41,152 nt of DNA, taken from the NCBI RefSeq assembly GCF_000282375.1, contig NZ_AKJK01000141.1, positions 1 through 41,152 on the forward strand. The letters run 5' to 3'. Numbering within the stretch: the stretch's first letter is position 1; each line of letters opens with the position of its first letter. The notes below the pieces were generated by a model. That model saw only the letters and a list, made by a program, of their open reading frames with translations, was not told the DNA's origin and ran no database searches. Origin of the DNA: Pseudomonas sp. GM50. Lineage in GTDB: Bacteria; Pseudomonadota; Gammaproteobacteria; Pseudomonadales; Pseudomonadaceae. A program made the translations under genes and the position numbers. Below are positions 7,344 to 15,198 of this stretch, piece by piece.

Positions 7344-7673
7344 TCAGTAATCATCCCCGCGCTCGGTGACGTCCTTCTCGACCATCACCGCATGCGGATC
7401 ATGCCCTGCCGGAAACTTGCCCTTCAAATTCCACGCAAACGCAATGATCTCGGCAATCGTGCGGTACAACTCTTCCGGAATACTCTCCCCCAATTCCATC
7501 CGCGCCAGCAGTTTCACCAGCTCGGCGTTTTCGTAGATCGGCACTTCGCAGTCGCGGGCAATCTGCAGAATGGCTTCGGCCAGTTCCTCATCACCTTTTG
7601 CCGTAAGGGTAGGGGCGTGGCTGCCGTCGTATTTGAGGGCGATGGCCTGGCGCGGTGTAGTGGACTTGTTCAT
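7344..7673 (-). CDS. FlhB cytoplasmic-domain-only protein (export switch family)
   Basis: This 109-aa protein aligns with the C-terminal cytoplasmic domain of FlhB/YscU, the flagellar/type III export gate component that switches substrate specificity. Recognisable blocks are AIALKYDG, TAKGDEELAEAILQIA, VPIYENAELVKLLARMELGESIPEELYRTIAEIIAF and WNLKGK (split here). The membrane half of FlhB is absent, and so is the autocleavage motif NPTH: the sequence begins TTPRQAIALKYD where FlhB has NPTH before AVALKY. It thus resembles the cleaved FlhB-CC fragment, like FlhX of epsilonproteobacteria or YlqH of Bacillus. The ATG at 7673 overlaps the stop of the fliK-like gene (ATGA), so the two are co-translated. 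The molecular role is unproven. Confidence 0.85.
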   Translation of the reverse strand: MNKSTTPRQAIALKYDGSHAPTLTAKGDEELAEAILQIARDCEVPIYENAELVKLLARMELGESIPEELYRTIAEIIAFAWNLKGKFPAGHDPHAVMVEKDVTERGDDY

Positions 7674-9244
7674 GCGGTTTCGTCGACCCAGCGTTGTTCG
7701 AGGAGGGTTTGAGGGCCTTGAGGCGGTGTGCCGAGGTGGCAATCCAGATCGCCGACGTTCAGGCCTGACGCCAACAGGCGTTCGCGCAGCCCGGCCAGAT
7801 TGCTTTCGATCAGGCTGGCGGTGTACGGCCGCTCGGCCCACAGCTGGCTGGAGAGGCTGCCTTTGATCAGCTGCGCCTGAATCTGCAACGGCCCTAAGGG
7901 CTCCATGTCGAACGCCAGCTCGACGCGCCACAACTGTTGCTTGGGTTCGCGTTCGTCGCGGCGCTCTTGCGGTTGTTCTTTCTCGGGTGCTTCTTCGCGC
8001 TGGAATTTGACCTGCAACGGCACGATGTCCTGCAGGTTGCGCATGGGGATTTCCAGTTGCCAGGTGTTGAGCAGGCGACCATCGTCGGTGACGCCAGTCT
8101 GTTCCAGGCTCGACAGTTGATGGCTTTGCAGGCGTGAAACGGCCGCGGCTGCCAAACGCAGCAAGTGCTCCAGATCGTTTTCACCGTCCTGACTTTGCAG
8201 CAGACGCTCCGGGAGCGGGAAACTGGTCGGCAACGGTTTGGCGCTGACTTGCCCAAGCATTCCCAGAGCGCTGCGCACGAAACTCGGCAGCGCTTGCGCC
8301 AGTGTATTGGCGGCGATGATCGCGTTGAGATTGGTGTTGGCCGGCAGGCTCGGCGTCAGTTGTGCGATCAACTTGAGCAGGTCGCCCTTCATGTCGGGTG
8401 TCAGCGTCGGGTTTTGACCGACGAGGAGTTTCGCTTCGAGGAACAGGCCGCTGTTGGCCAATGCCTGGGCCAGGCCTTTGGGCGTACTCAGTTGCTGAAT
8501 GTCTGGCAGGCCGGCGAGCAGTTTGTCCACGGCGGCGCGCAGGTCGCTGGAGGTCTGATCCGACGGCGGCAGGTTCTGCAGGACTTTGATCAAGCCATCC
8601 AGAGAACCCTGGCGACTTTGCTGGCTGACCAGTTGCTGTGTCACCGCCAACTGTTCCTGGCGGCTGCTCAACGGGACGAATTTCAGGGTCTGGGTGTCTT
8701 GCACCAAGGCGCTCAGCAAGGTGCCGATGCGCAGTGGCGTCGGGCTGTCGATGCTCAGCGTGCTGCCACTCAGTGCAGTGTTGAGCAGGCTCACCATCGA
8801 GCGATATACCGTCGGCTGGCCCGGCACCTGTGGCATCACCTGAGCGGTCACTACTTTGCCTTGCAGCAACGTACCGACCGGCAGTTGTGCCGTGTCGATG
8901 CGGGTGAGGGTAGCGACGTTGGAGGCGATGGCCTGTTGCACCGTGATGGCCAGGTTGCTCGCTGACGGTTGGGTGATCGCCAGGCTAGTGCCTTGGGGCA
9001 GCGGCTGGGTGCTGGTGGCCTGAACGGTGGTCTGGCGGCCGCTGTCGAGGGTGACCTTGAGCAACAGTTGAAAAGTCTGATCCGTCTGCTTGAGCGAGAG
9101 CACTTCAGCCTTGGCGGTTTGCCCAACGGAGATCAGGCCCTCCATCGGCGTCAGCAGCTTGAGTAGCTCACCACTCACCACCAGCGGCCGCGAAGTCGCG
9201 GGCGTGGTCGGCGGCAGCGGGAGGATGTTCATTTCGCCTGTCAT
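7670..9244 (-). CDS. FliK-like hook-length control protein
   Basis: FliK measures flagellar hook length and, through its C-terminal domain, makes FlhB switch from hook to filament export. The 524-aa sequence has a variable Gln/Leu/Ser/Thr-rich N-terminal part with beta-rich segments (FQLLLKVTLDSGRQT), a central region rich in Leu and Gln, a charged stretch near 390-410 (EEAPEKEQPQERRDEREPK) and a Flg_hook-type C-terminal domain (LWRVELAFDMEPLGPLQIQA, AERPYTASLIESNLAGLRERL). The start is ATG 9244; an ATG at 9232 with a closer AGGCGA is possible. It is paired with an FlhB-C protein and lies outside the main hook operon, so it may be a paralogue of the canonical FliK. The gene symbol is left open for that reason. 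Confidence 0.85.
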   Translation of the reverse strand: MTGEMNILPLPPTTPATSRPLVVSGELLKLLTPMEGLISVGQTAKAEVLSLKQTDQTFQLLLKVTLDSGRQTTVQATSTQPLPQGTSLAITQPSASNLAITVQQAIASNVATLTRIDTAQLPVGTLLQGKVVTAQVMPQVPGQPTVYRSMVSLLNTALSGSTLSIDSPTPLRIGTLLSALVQDTQTLKFVPLSSRQEQLAVTQQLVSQQSRQGSLDGLIKVLQNLPPSDQTSSDLRAAVDKLLAGLPDIQQLSTPKGLAQALANSGLFLEAKLLVGQNPTLTPDMKGDLLKLIAQLTPSLPANTNLNAIIAANTLAQALPSFVRSALGMLGQVSAKPLPTSFPLPERLLQSQDGENDLEHLLRLAAAAVSRLQSHQLSSLEQTGVTDDGRLLNTWQLEIPMRNLQDIVPLQVKFQREEAPEKEQPQERRDEREPKQQLWRVELAFDMEPLGPLQIQAQLIKGSLSSQLWAERPYTASLIESNLAGLRERLLASGLNVGDLDCHLGTPPQGPQTLLEQRWVDETA

Positions 9245-9441
9245 ACGCGGTCACAACCTGAGGAAAATGCACTCTTTAGAGTAGGGCATGGCATGTATAA
9301 TGCCGCCCGTCTTTCGGGGAGTGGCGAAAACATTGCATTTGTTTGACGCAGCTCTCTAGAACAAGCCGCCAATGCATCTATGCTGCATCTCTTTAGCGGC
9401 CGCTCCGCCGCCGACTTGAACCGCAAAAGGCCCGTGATCTC
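9245..9441. promoter_or_regulatory. Divergent control region between fliK-like gene and ccm operon
   Basis: This 197-bp gap separates divergent genes. A perfect TATAAT at 9296-9301 on the plus strand, preceded by TTTAGA at 9275-9280 (short 15-bp spacing), is the best candidate for the ccm promoter, giving a leader of about 130 nt. No clear sigma-54 or sigma-28 element is visible for the fliK-like gene. There is no REP element here. Confidence 0.4.
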
Positions 9442-10077
9442 TTGACCAGTCCTGTCCTGCAAACCGTTGCCCTTGCCTGTGAGCGAGACCTTCGGCTGCT
9501 CTTCGAAAATCTCGAATTGAGACTGGCCAGTGGCGAAATGTTGCAAATCAGCGGCCCCAACGGCAGTGGCAAGACCAGTCTTTTACGTCTGTTATGCGGT
9601 TTGATGCACCCGACCGCCGGTCAAGTGTTGCTCAATGGCCAGCCGCTGAACGATCAGCGTCTTGAACTGGCGCGCAATCTGCTGTGGATCGGCCATGCGG
9701 CCGGGATCAAGGACCTGCTGACACCAGAAGAGAACCTGAGCTGGCTCTGTGCGCTGCATCAACCGGCGTCGCATGACGCCATTTGGCAGGCGCTGGGTGC
9801 TGTCGGGCTGCGCGGTTTCGAGGATGTTCCCTGCCACACGCTCTCCGCCGGGCAACAACGCCGCGTCGCGTTGGCGCGCTTGTATCTGGACGGCCCGTCG
9901 CTGTGGATCCTCGATGAGCCGTTCACCGCGCTCGACAAACAAGGCGTGGCGCAACTCGAAGAACACCTGGCTGCGCACTGCGAGCGGGGTGGCATGGTGG
10001 TTCTCACCACTCACCACACGCTGACCCGGATGCCGGCCGGCTATCGCGATATTGATCTGGGGAACTGGGCCGTATGA
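9442..10077 (+). CDS. ccmA: Heme exporter ATP-binding subunit CcmA
   Basis: CcmA is the ATPase of the CcmABCD complex that releases holo-CcmE during cytochrome c maturation. The 211-aa protein has the Walker A GPNGSGKTS at residues 38-46, ABC signature LSAGQQRRVALARL near 135, Walker B LWILDEP near 155 and an H-loop TTHH. The start is TTG at 9442, supported by an AAAAGG 12 bp upstream and by the absence of a better in-frame start; the family N-terminus begins at this point. The stop overlaps ccmB by 4 bp (ATGA). It is the first gene of the ccm operon. Confidence 0.95.
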   Translation: MTSPVLQTVALACERDLRLLFENLELRLASGEMLQISGPNGSGKTSLLRLLCGLMHPTAGQVLLNGQPLNDQRLELARNLLWIGHAAGIKDLLTPEENLSWLCALHQPASHDAIWQALGAVGLRGFEDVPCHTLSAGQQRRVALARLYLDGPSLWILDEPFTALDKQGVAQLEEHLAAHCERGGMVVLTTHHTLTRMPAGYRDIDLGNWAV

Positions 10078-10742
10078 GTGTTTTCGGCCTGTTGGTCGCC
10101 CGCGAGGCACGTTTGCTGTTCCGCCGTCCTGCCGAATTGGCGAATCCGCTGGTGTTCTTCGCCATCGTTGTCTCTTTGTTCCCGTTGGCGGTCGGTCCTG
10201 AGACTCAATTGTTGCAAACCTTGTCCCCGGGGCTGGTCTGGGTGGCAGCACTTTTATCGGTTTTGCTCTCGCTGGACGGGCTTTTCCGCAGTGATTTCGA
10301 AGACGGATCGCTTGAACAGTGGGTCCTTTCGTCGCACCCCCTGCCTCTTCTGGTTTTGGCCAAGGTACTGGCACACTGGGCCTTTTCCGGCCTGGCACTG
10401 GTTTTGCTCGCACCCCTGCTGGCGTTGATGCTCGGTTTGCCAACCGCCTGTCTGCCGGTGTTGCTGCTTTCTTTATTGCTGGGTACACCGGTGCTGAGCC
10501 TGCTCGGTGCGGTGGGCGCAGCGCTGACGGTAGGATTGAAGCGCGGCGGCCTGTTGCTGGCGCTGCTGATTCTTCCGCTGTACATCCCGGTGTTGATTCT
10601 CGGCAGTGGCGCCTTACAGGCGGCATTGCAGGGCATGCCGGCGACCGGTTATCTCTTGTGGCTTGGTAGCCTGACCGCCCTGGCGATAACCCTGACACCT
10701 TTTGCAATAGCTGCTGGCCTGAAGATCAGCGTCGGCGAATAA
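10074..10742 (+). CDS. ccmB: Heme exporter permease CcmB
   Basis: CcmB is the inner-membrane permease partner of CcmA in cytochrome c biogenesis system I. The 222-aa sequence is strongly hydrophobic with about six membrane helices, and carries the family N-terminus (LLVAREARLLFRRPAELANPLVFF) and the loop FRSDFEDGSLEQWVLSSHPL. It overlaps the ccmA stop (ATGA). The gap to ccmC is 80 bp and contains no convincing terminator. Confidence 0.96.
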   Translation: MSVFGLLVAREARLLFRRPAELANPLVFFAIVVSLFPLAVGPETQLLQTLSPGLVWVAALLSVLLSLDGLFRSDFEDGSLEQWVLSSHPLPLLVLAKVLAHWAFSGLALVLLAPLLALMLGLPTACLPVLLLSLLLGTPVLSLLGAVGAALTVGLKRGGLLLALLILPLYIPVLILGSGALQAALQGMPATGYLLWLGSLTALAITLTPFAIAAGLKISVGE

Positions 10743-10822
10743 TGAGGTCTGGTTATTTTTTAACCAGTAAAGACCCTTTGGCTGCTTCGTGATGACGAGC
10801 AGCACCCGTGATGGAAACAGCA

Positions 10823-11578
10823 ATGAACTGGACCTGGTTTCATAAGCTCGGCTCACCCAAATGGTTTTACGGCATCAGTGGCAAACTGCTGCCGTGGCTG
10901 AGCGTCGCGGCGTTGCTGCTGATTAGCGTCGGCGTGGTCTGGGGCCTGGCCTTCGCGCCGCCGGACTACCAGCAAGGCAACAGCTTTCGCATCATTTACA
11001 TCCACGTTCCCGCCGCCATGCTGGCGCAGTCCATCTACGTGATGCTGGCCGTGTGCGGCATCGTCGGGCTGGTCTGGAAGATGAAGCTGGCCGACGTCGC
11101 CCTGCAATGTGCCGCGCCGATCGGTGCCTGGATGACCGCCGTGGCGCTGGTCACCGGTGCAATCTGGGGCAAACCGACCTGGGGGTCGTGGTGGGTCTGG
11201 GATGCGCGACTAACGTCCATGCTGATTCTGCTGTTTCTGTACTTCGGTCTTATTGCGCTGGGCAACGCCATCAGCAATCGTGACAGCGCCGCCAAGGCCT
11301 GCGCGGTATTGGCGATTGTCGGCGTGATCAACATCCCGATCATCAAGTACTCGGTGGAGTGGTGGAACACCCTGCACCAGGGCGCGACCTTCACCCTCAC
11401 CGAAAAACCGGCGATGCCCGCCGAGATGTGGCTGCCACTGCTGCTGACGGCGCTGGGTTTCTACTGTTTCTTCGGCGCGGTGCTGTTGCTGCGCATGCGC
11501 CTTGAAGTGCTCAAGCGCGAAGCCCGGGCGAGCTGGGTGAAAGCCGAAGTGCAGAACAGCCTGGAGGTCGCTCGATGA
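10823..11578 (+). CDS. ccmC: Heme exporter/heme-handling protein CcmC
   Basis: CcmC presents heme to the chaperone CcmE at the periplasmic face. The 251-aa protein has six membrane helices, the tryptophan-rich WWVWD motif at residues 123-127 (within WGSWWVWDARLTSML), and two periplasmic histidines, H61 (IYIHVPAAML) and H185 (WWNTLHQGATF), that bind heme in this family. I chose the ATG at 10823 because GGA lies 7 bp upstream and the product starts MNWTWFHKLG as is usual. In-frame GTG 10808 and ATG 10811 give a 4-5 residue extension. The stop overlaps ccmD (ATGA). Confidence 0.95.
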   Translation: MNWTWFHKLGSPKWFYGISGKLLPWLSVAALLLISVGVVWGLAFAPPDYQQGNSFRIIYIHVPAAMLAQSIYVMLAVCGIVGLVWKMKLADVALQCAAPIGAWMTAVALVTGAIWGKPTWGSWWVWDARLTSMLILLFLYFGLIALGNAISNRDSAAKACAVLAIVGVINIPIIKYSVEWWNTLHQGATFTLTEKPAMPAEMWLPLLLTALGFYCFFGAVLLLRMRLEVLKREARASWVKAEVQNSLEVAR

Positions 11579-11751
11579 GTTTCGCTTCATTCGGCGATTT
11601 TCTCGCCATGGGCCATCACGGCCTGTATGTCTGGTCAGCCTATGGCATTAGCCTGGCGGTGCTGGCCCTCAACGTGGCGGCGCCGATCCTGGCCCGCAAG
11701 CGGTATCTGCAACAAGAGGCGCGTCGTCTGCGCCGGGAGAACGGCAAGTGA
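11575..11751 (+). CDS. ccmD: Heme exporter small subunit CcmD
   Basis: CcmD is a single-pass membrane peptide that stabilises CcmC-CcmE and is needed to release CcmE. The 58-aa product reads MSFASFGDFLAMGHHGLYVW at its start, then one membrane helix (about 18-40) and a basic Arg-rich tail. The GHHGLYVW block before the helix is the family hallmark. ATG 11575 overlaps the ccmC stop and the TGA at 11749-11751 overlaps the GTG start of ccmE. Confidence 0.95.
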   Translation: MSFASFGDFLAMGHHGLYVWSAYGISLAVLALNVAAPILARKRYLQQEARRLRRENGK

Positions 11752-12203
11752 ATCCCCTGCGTAAAAAGCGTCTTATCATCATTTTCGCGATCCTGGTCGG
11801 TGTCGGCGCTGCCGTTGGCCTGGCCTTGAGCGCCTTGAAGCAGAACATCAATCTGTTTTACACCCCGACCCAGATCGCCAACGGCGAAGCGCCGCAAGAC
11901 ACACGAATCCGCGCGGGCGGCATGGTCGAGAAAGGTTCGCTGCAACGTTCCGGCGATTCCCTGGACGTGAAATTCATCGTCACCGACTTCAACAAATCCG
12001 TGACTATCAGCTATCGCGGCATCCTGCCGGATCTGTTCCGTGAAGGGCAGGGCATCGTCGCCCTGGGCAAGCTCAACGCTGACGGTGTGGTGGTGGCCGA
12101 TGAAGTACTGGCCAAGCACGACGAGAAGTACATGCCACCAGAAGTGACCAAAGCGCTGAAAGACAGTGGTCAATCCGCCCCAACACCCGTGAAGGAGGGT
12201 TGA
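11748..12203 (+). CDS. ccmE: Heme chaperone CcmE
   Basis: CcmE binds heme covalently in the periplasm and hands it to the CcmF/H ligation complex. The 151-aa protein has a basic N-terminus (MNPLRKKR), one membrane anchor (about 9-29) and an OB-fold domain. The heme-binding His is H124 in LAKHDEKYMPPEV, with the following Tyr128 also conserved. The start is GTG at 11748, overlapping the ccmD stop (GTGA). Confidence 0.97.
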   Translation: MNPLRKKRLIIIFAILVGVGAAVGLALSALKQNINLFYTPTQIANGEAPQDTRIRAGGMVEKGSLQRSGDSLDVKFIVTDFNKSVTISYRGILPDLFREGQGIVALGKLNADGVVVADEVLAKHDEKYMPPEVTKALKDSGQSAPTPVKEG

Positions 12204-12206
12204 TCC

Positions 12207-14195
12207 ATGACTTCCGGCATCTTTATCCCCGAACTCGGCCACCTGGCCATGATCCTCGCGTTGTGTTTCGCGCTGGTTCAAGCCGTGGTGCCGTTGCTCG
12301 GTGCCTGGCGCGGCGATCGCTTGTGGATGAGCCTGGCCCAGCCGGCCGCGTGGGGCCAGTTCGCGTTTCTGTTGTTCGCGTTTGGTTGCCTGACCTACGC
12401 CTTCATGGCCGATGACTTCTCCGTCGCTTATGTAGCCAGCAACTCCAACAGCGCCTTGCCTTGGTACTACAAGTTCAGCGCAGTGTGGGGGGCTCACGAA
12501 GGTTCGTTGCTGCTGTGGGCGTTGATTCTCGGCGGCTGGACCTTCGCGGTGTCGGTGTTCTCCCGGCAGTTGCCGCAAGTGATGCTGGCTCGCGTATTGG
12601 CGGTGATGGGCATGATCAGCACCGGTTTCCTGCTGTTCCTGATCCTGACGTCTAACCCTTTCGCCCGAATCCTGCCGCAGATGCCGACGGATGGCCGCGA
12701 CCTTAATCCACTGCTGCAAGACATCGGCCTGATCGTTCACCCGCCGATGCTGTACATGGGCTATGTCGGTTTCTCCGTGGCGTTTGCCTTCGCCATCGCC
12801 GCGCTGCTGGGCGGTCGCCTCGATGCGGCGTGGGCGCGCTGGTCGCGTCCGTGGACCATCGTCGCCTGGGCCTTCCTCGGTATCGGTATTACGTTGGGCT
12901 CCTGGTGGGCCTACTACGAACTCGGCTGGGGCGGCTGGTGGTTCTGGGACCCGGTAGAAAACGCATCCTTCATGCCTTGGCTGGTGGGCACGGCGCTGAT
13001 TCACTCGTTGGCGGTCACGGAAAAACGTGGCGTGTTCAAGAGCTGGACGGTGTTGCTGGCGATCGCCGCGTTCTCGTTGAGTTTGCTCGGGACCTTCCTC
13101 GTGCGTTCCGGCGTGCTGACCTCGGTTCACGCCTTTGCGTCCGATCCTGAACGCGGTGTGTTCATCCTGATCTTCCTGCTGTTTGTGGTCGGTGGTTCGC
13201 TGACGTTGTTCGCCTTGCGCGCGCCGGTGGTCAAGAGCCATGTCGGCTTCAACCTCTGGTCTCGGGAAACCCTGCTGCTGGGCAATAACCTGGTGCTGGT
13301 GGTGGCCGCTTCGATGATCCTGCTCGGCACTTTGTATCCATTGATCCTCGATGCGATGACCGGCGCCAAATTGTCGGTCGGCCCGCCGTACTTCAACGCG
13401 CTGTTCATTCCATTGATGGCGATACTGATGGTGGTGATGGCGGTTGGCATGCTGGTGCGCTGGAAAGACACCCCGGTCAAGTGGCTGATGAGCATGTTGA
13501 CCCCGGTGTTGCTCGGCAGCGCTGCGCTGGCTGTCGTGGCAGGCGTCGCTTACGGCGATTTCAACTGGGCGGTGCTGGCGACGTTCATGCTCGCCGCCTG
13601 GGTGTTGCTGGCCGGTGTGCGGGACATTTTCGACAAGACTCGCCACAAAGGCCTGATCAAAGGCCTGCCGACCCTGACCCGCAGCTATTGGGGCATGCAA
13701 GTCGCGCATTTGGGCATTGCCGTGTGCGCGCTGGGTGTCGTGTTGTCGAGCCAGAACAGTGCCGAGCGTGATCTGCGCCTGGCGCCGGGTGAATCCATGA
13801 GCCTGGCCGGTTATCAGTTTGTGTTCGAAGGTGCCAAGCACTTCGAAGGGCCGAACTTCACGTCCGACAAGGGCACCGTACGGGTGATCCGCGACGGCAA
13901 GGAAGTCAGCGTGCTGCACCCGGAAAAACGCCTCTACACCGTGCAGAACTCGGTGATGACCGAAGCCGGGATCGACGCCGGTTTCACCCGTGACCTTTAC
14001 GTCGCATTGGGCGAGCCGCTGGGCGAGGGCGCCTGGGCGGTTCGTGTGCACGTCAAGCCGTTTGTGCGCTGGATCTGGTTCGGCGGTCTGCTTACAGGTT
14101 TCGGTGGTTTGCTGGCGGCGCTGGATCGCCGTTATCGGGTCAAGGTGAAAAGCCGCGTGCGTGAAGCGCTTGGCATGACGGGAGCCACTGCATGA
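12207..14195 (+). CDS. ccmF: Cytochrome c heme lyase subunit CcmF
   Basis: CcmF takes heme from CcmE and, with CcmH and CcmI, attaches it to apocytochrome c. The 662-aa protein has many membrane helices, the WWD domain at residues about 241-260 (GWGGWWFWDPVENASFMPW), and conserved histidines (WGAHEGS, IVHPPMLYMG, LIHSLAVTEKRG). The length matches the family. Only 3 bp separate it from ccmE, and its TGA overlaps the ccmG start (ATGA). Confidence 0.97.
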   Translation: MTSGIFIPELGHLAMILALCFALVQAVVPLLGAWRGDRLWMSLAQPAAWGQFAFLLFAFGCLTYAFMADDFSVAYVASNSNSALPWYYKFSAVWGAHEGSLLLWALILGGWTFAVSVFSRQLPQVMLARVLAVMGMISTGFLLFLILTSNPFARILPQMPTDGRDLNPLLQDIGLIVHPPMLYMGYVGFSVAFAFAIAALLGGRLDAAWARWSRPWTIVAWAFLGIGITLGSWWAYYELGWGGWWFWDPVENASFMPWLVGTALIHSLAVTEKRGVFKSWTVLLAIAAFSLSLLGTFLVRSGVLTSVHAFASDPERGVFILIFLLFVVGGSLTLFALRAPVVKSHVGFNLWSRETLLLGNNLVLVVAASMILLGTLYPLILDAMTGAKLSVGPPYFNALFIPLMAILMVVMAVGMLVRWKDTPVKWLMSMLTPVLLGSAALAVVAGVAYGDFNWAVLATFMLAAWVLLAGVRDIFDKTRHKGLIKGLPTLTRSYWGMQVAHLGIAVCALGVVLSSQNSAERDLRLAPGESMSLAGYQFVFEGAKHFEGPNFTSDKGTVRVIRDGKEVSVLHPEKRLYTVQNSVMTEAGIDAGFTRDLYVALGEPLGEGAWAVRVHVKPFVRWIWFGGLLTGFGGLLAALDRRYRVKVKSRVREALGMTGATA

Positions 14196-14728
14196 GACGT
14201 TGGTTGATGCTGTTGCCACTGGCGATTTTTCTGGTGGTTGCTGTTTTTCTGTATCGGGGGCTGTACCTGAACCCGGCCGAGCTGCCTTCGGCGATGATCA
14301 ACAAACCGTTCCCGGAGTTTTCGCTGCCCTCGGTGCAGGGTGACAAAACCCTGACCAAAGCGGACATTCTGGGTAAACCGGCACTGGTCAACGTCTGGGG
14401 CACCTGGTGCATTTCCTGCCGGGTCGAGCACCCGGTGCTGAACAAACTGGCCGGGCAAGGCGTGGTGATCTACGGCATCAATTACAAGGACGTCAACACC
14501 GATGCCTTGAAATGGCTGGCCGAATTCCACAACCCGTATCAACTGGACATCCGTGACGATGCCGGCACCCTGGGCCTGAACCTCGGCGTATACGGCGCGC
14601 CGGAAACCTTCTTCATCGACGCCAAGGGCATCATCCGCGACAAATTCGTCGGCGTGATCGACGAGCAAGTCTGGCGCGAAAAACTGGCGGCCAAGTATCA
14701 GGCGCTGGTTGATGAGGCCAAGCCATGA
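14192..14728 (+). CDS. ccmG: Thiol:disulfide oxidoreductase CcmG/DsbE
   Basis: CcmG is a membrane-tethered thioredoxin-like protein that reduces the CXXCH cysteines of apocytochrome c before heme attachment. The 178-aa sequence has an N-terminal anchor (about 5-21) and a thioredoxin fold with active site WGTWCISC, Cys73 and Cys76. The family-specific GVYGAPETF loop with the cis-proline is present. It overlaps ccmF upstream and ccmH downstream by 4 bp each. Confidence 0.97.
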   Translation: MRRWLMLLPLAIFLVVAVFLYRGLYLNPAELPSAMINKPFPEFSLPSVQGDKTLTKADILGKPALVNVWGTWCISCRVEHPVLNKLAGQGVVIYGINYKDVNTDALKWLAEFHNPYQLDIRDDAGTLGLNLGVYGAPETFFIDAKGIIRDKFVGVIDEQVWREKLAAKYQALVDEAKP

Positions 14729-15198
14729 AGCGCTGGATTGCCGCCGCTGTTCTGGGCTTGAGCATGGCCGGTGTGGCCCACGCGGCCATCGACACCTACG
14801 AGTTCGCCAAAGAAGGCGACCGTGAGCGTTTTCGCGAGCTGACCAAAGAGCTGCGTTGCCCCAAGTGCCAGAATCAGGACATCGCCGATTCCAACGCACC
14901 GATCGCCGCCGACCTGCGCAAAGAGATTTTTCGCATGCTCGGCGAGGGCAAGGACAATCAACAGATCATCGATTTCATGGTCGACCGTTACGGTGATTTC
15001 GTCCGCTACAAACCTGCCCTCAACGCCAAAACCGCACTGCTCTGGTTCGGCCCCGCCGGCCTGTTGCTGGGCGGTTTTGTGATCATCGCCGTGATCGTCC
15101 GCCGTCGTCGCGTGCAACGCACTGATAGCCCGGACACGCTTTCTGCCGAGGAGCGCGAGCGCCTCGACCACCTGTTGGATAAAACCAAGAATGATTGA
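14725..15198 (+). CDS. ccmH: Cytochrome c maturation protein CcmH
   Basis: CcmH is a redox component of the heme ligation complex and works with CcmG. The 157-aa protein has a signal peptide (cleavage near VAHAA, 17-21), the LRCPKCQNQDIADSNAP motif with Cys45 and Cys48, and a C-terminal membrane helix (about 100-122). E. coli fuses this domain to a TPR module; here the TPR part is the separate gene ccmI, as is usual in Pseudomonas. It overlaps ccmI by 8 bp. Confidence 0.97.
   Translation: MKRWIAAAVLGLSMAGVAHAAIDTYEFAKEGDRERFRELTKELRCPKCQNQDIADSNAPIAADLRKEIFRMLGEGKDNQQIIDFMVDRYGDFVRYKPALNAKTALLWFGPAGLLLGGFVIIAVIVRRRRVQRTDSPDTLSAEERERLDHLLDKTKND

Noticed and set aside
11640..14219. An 859-codon open frame on the minus strand opposite ccmD-ccmG
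   Set aside because: It is a shadow of high-GC coding sequence; the product is His/Gln/Arg-rich with no domain, and the plus-strand ccm genes explain every base.
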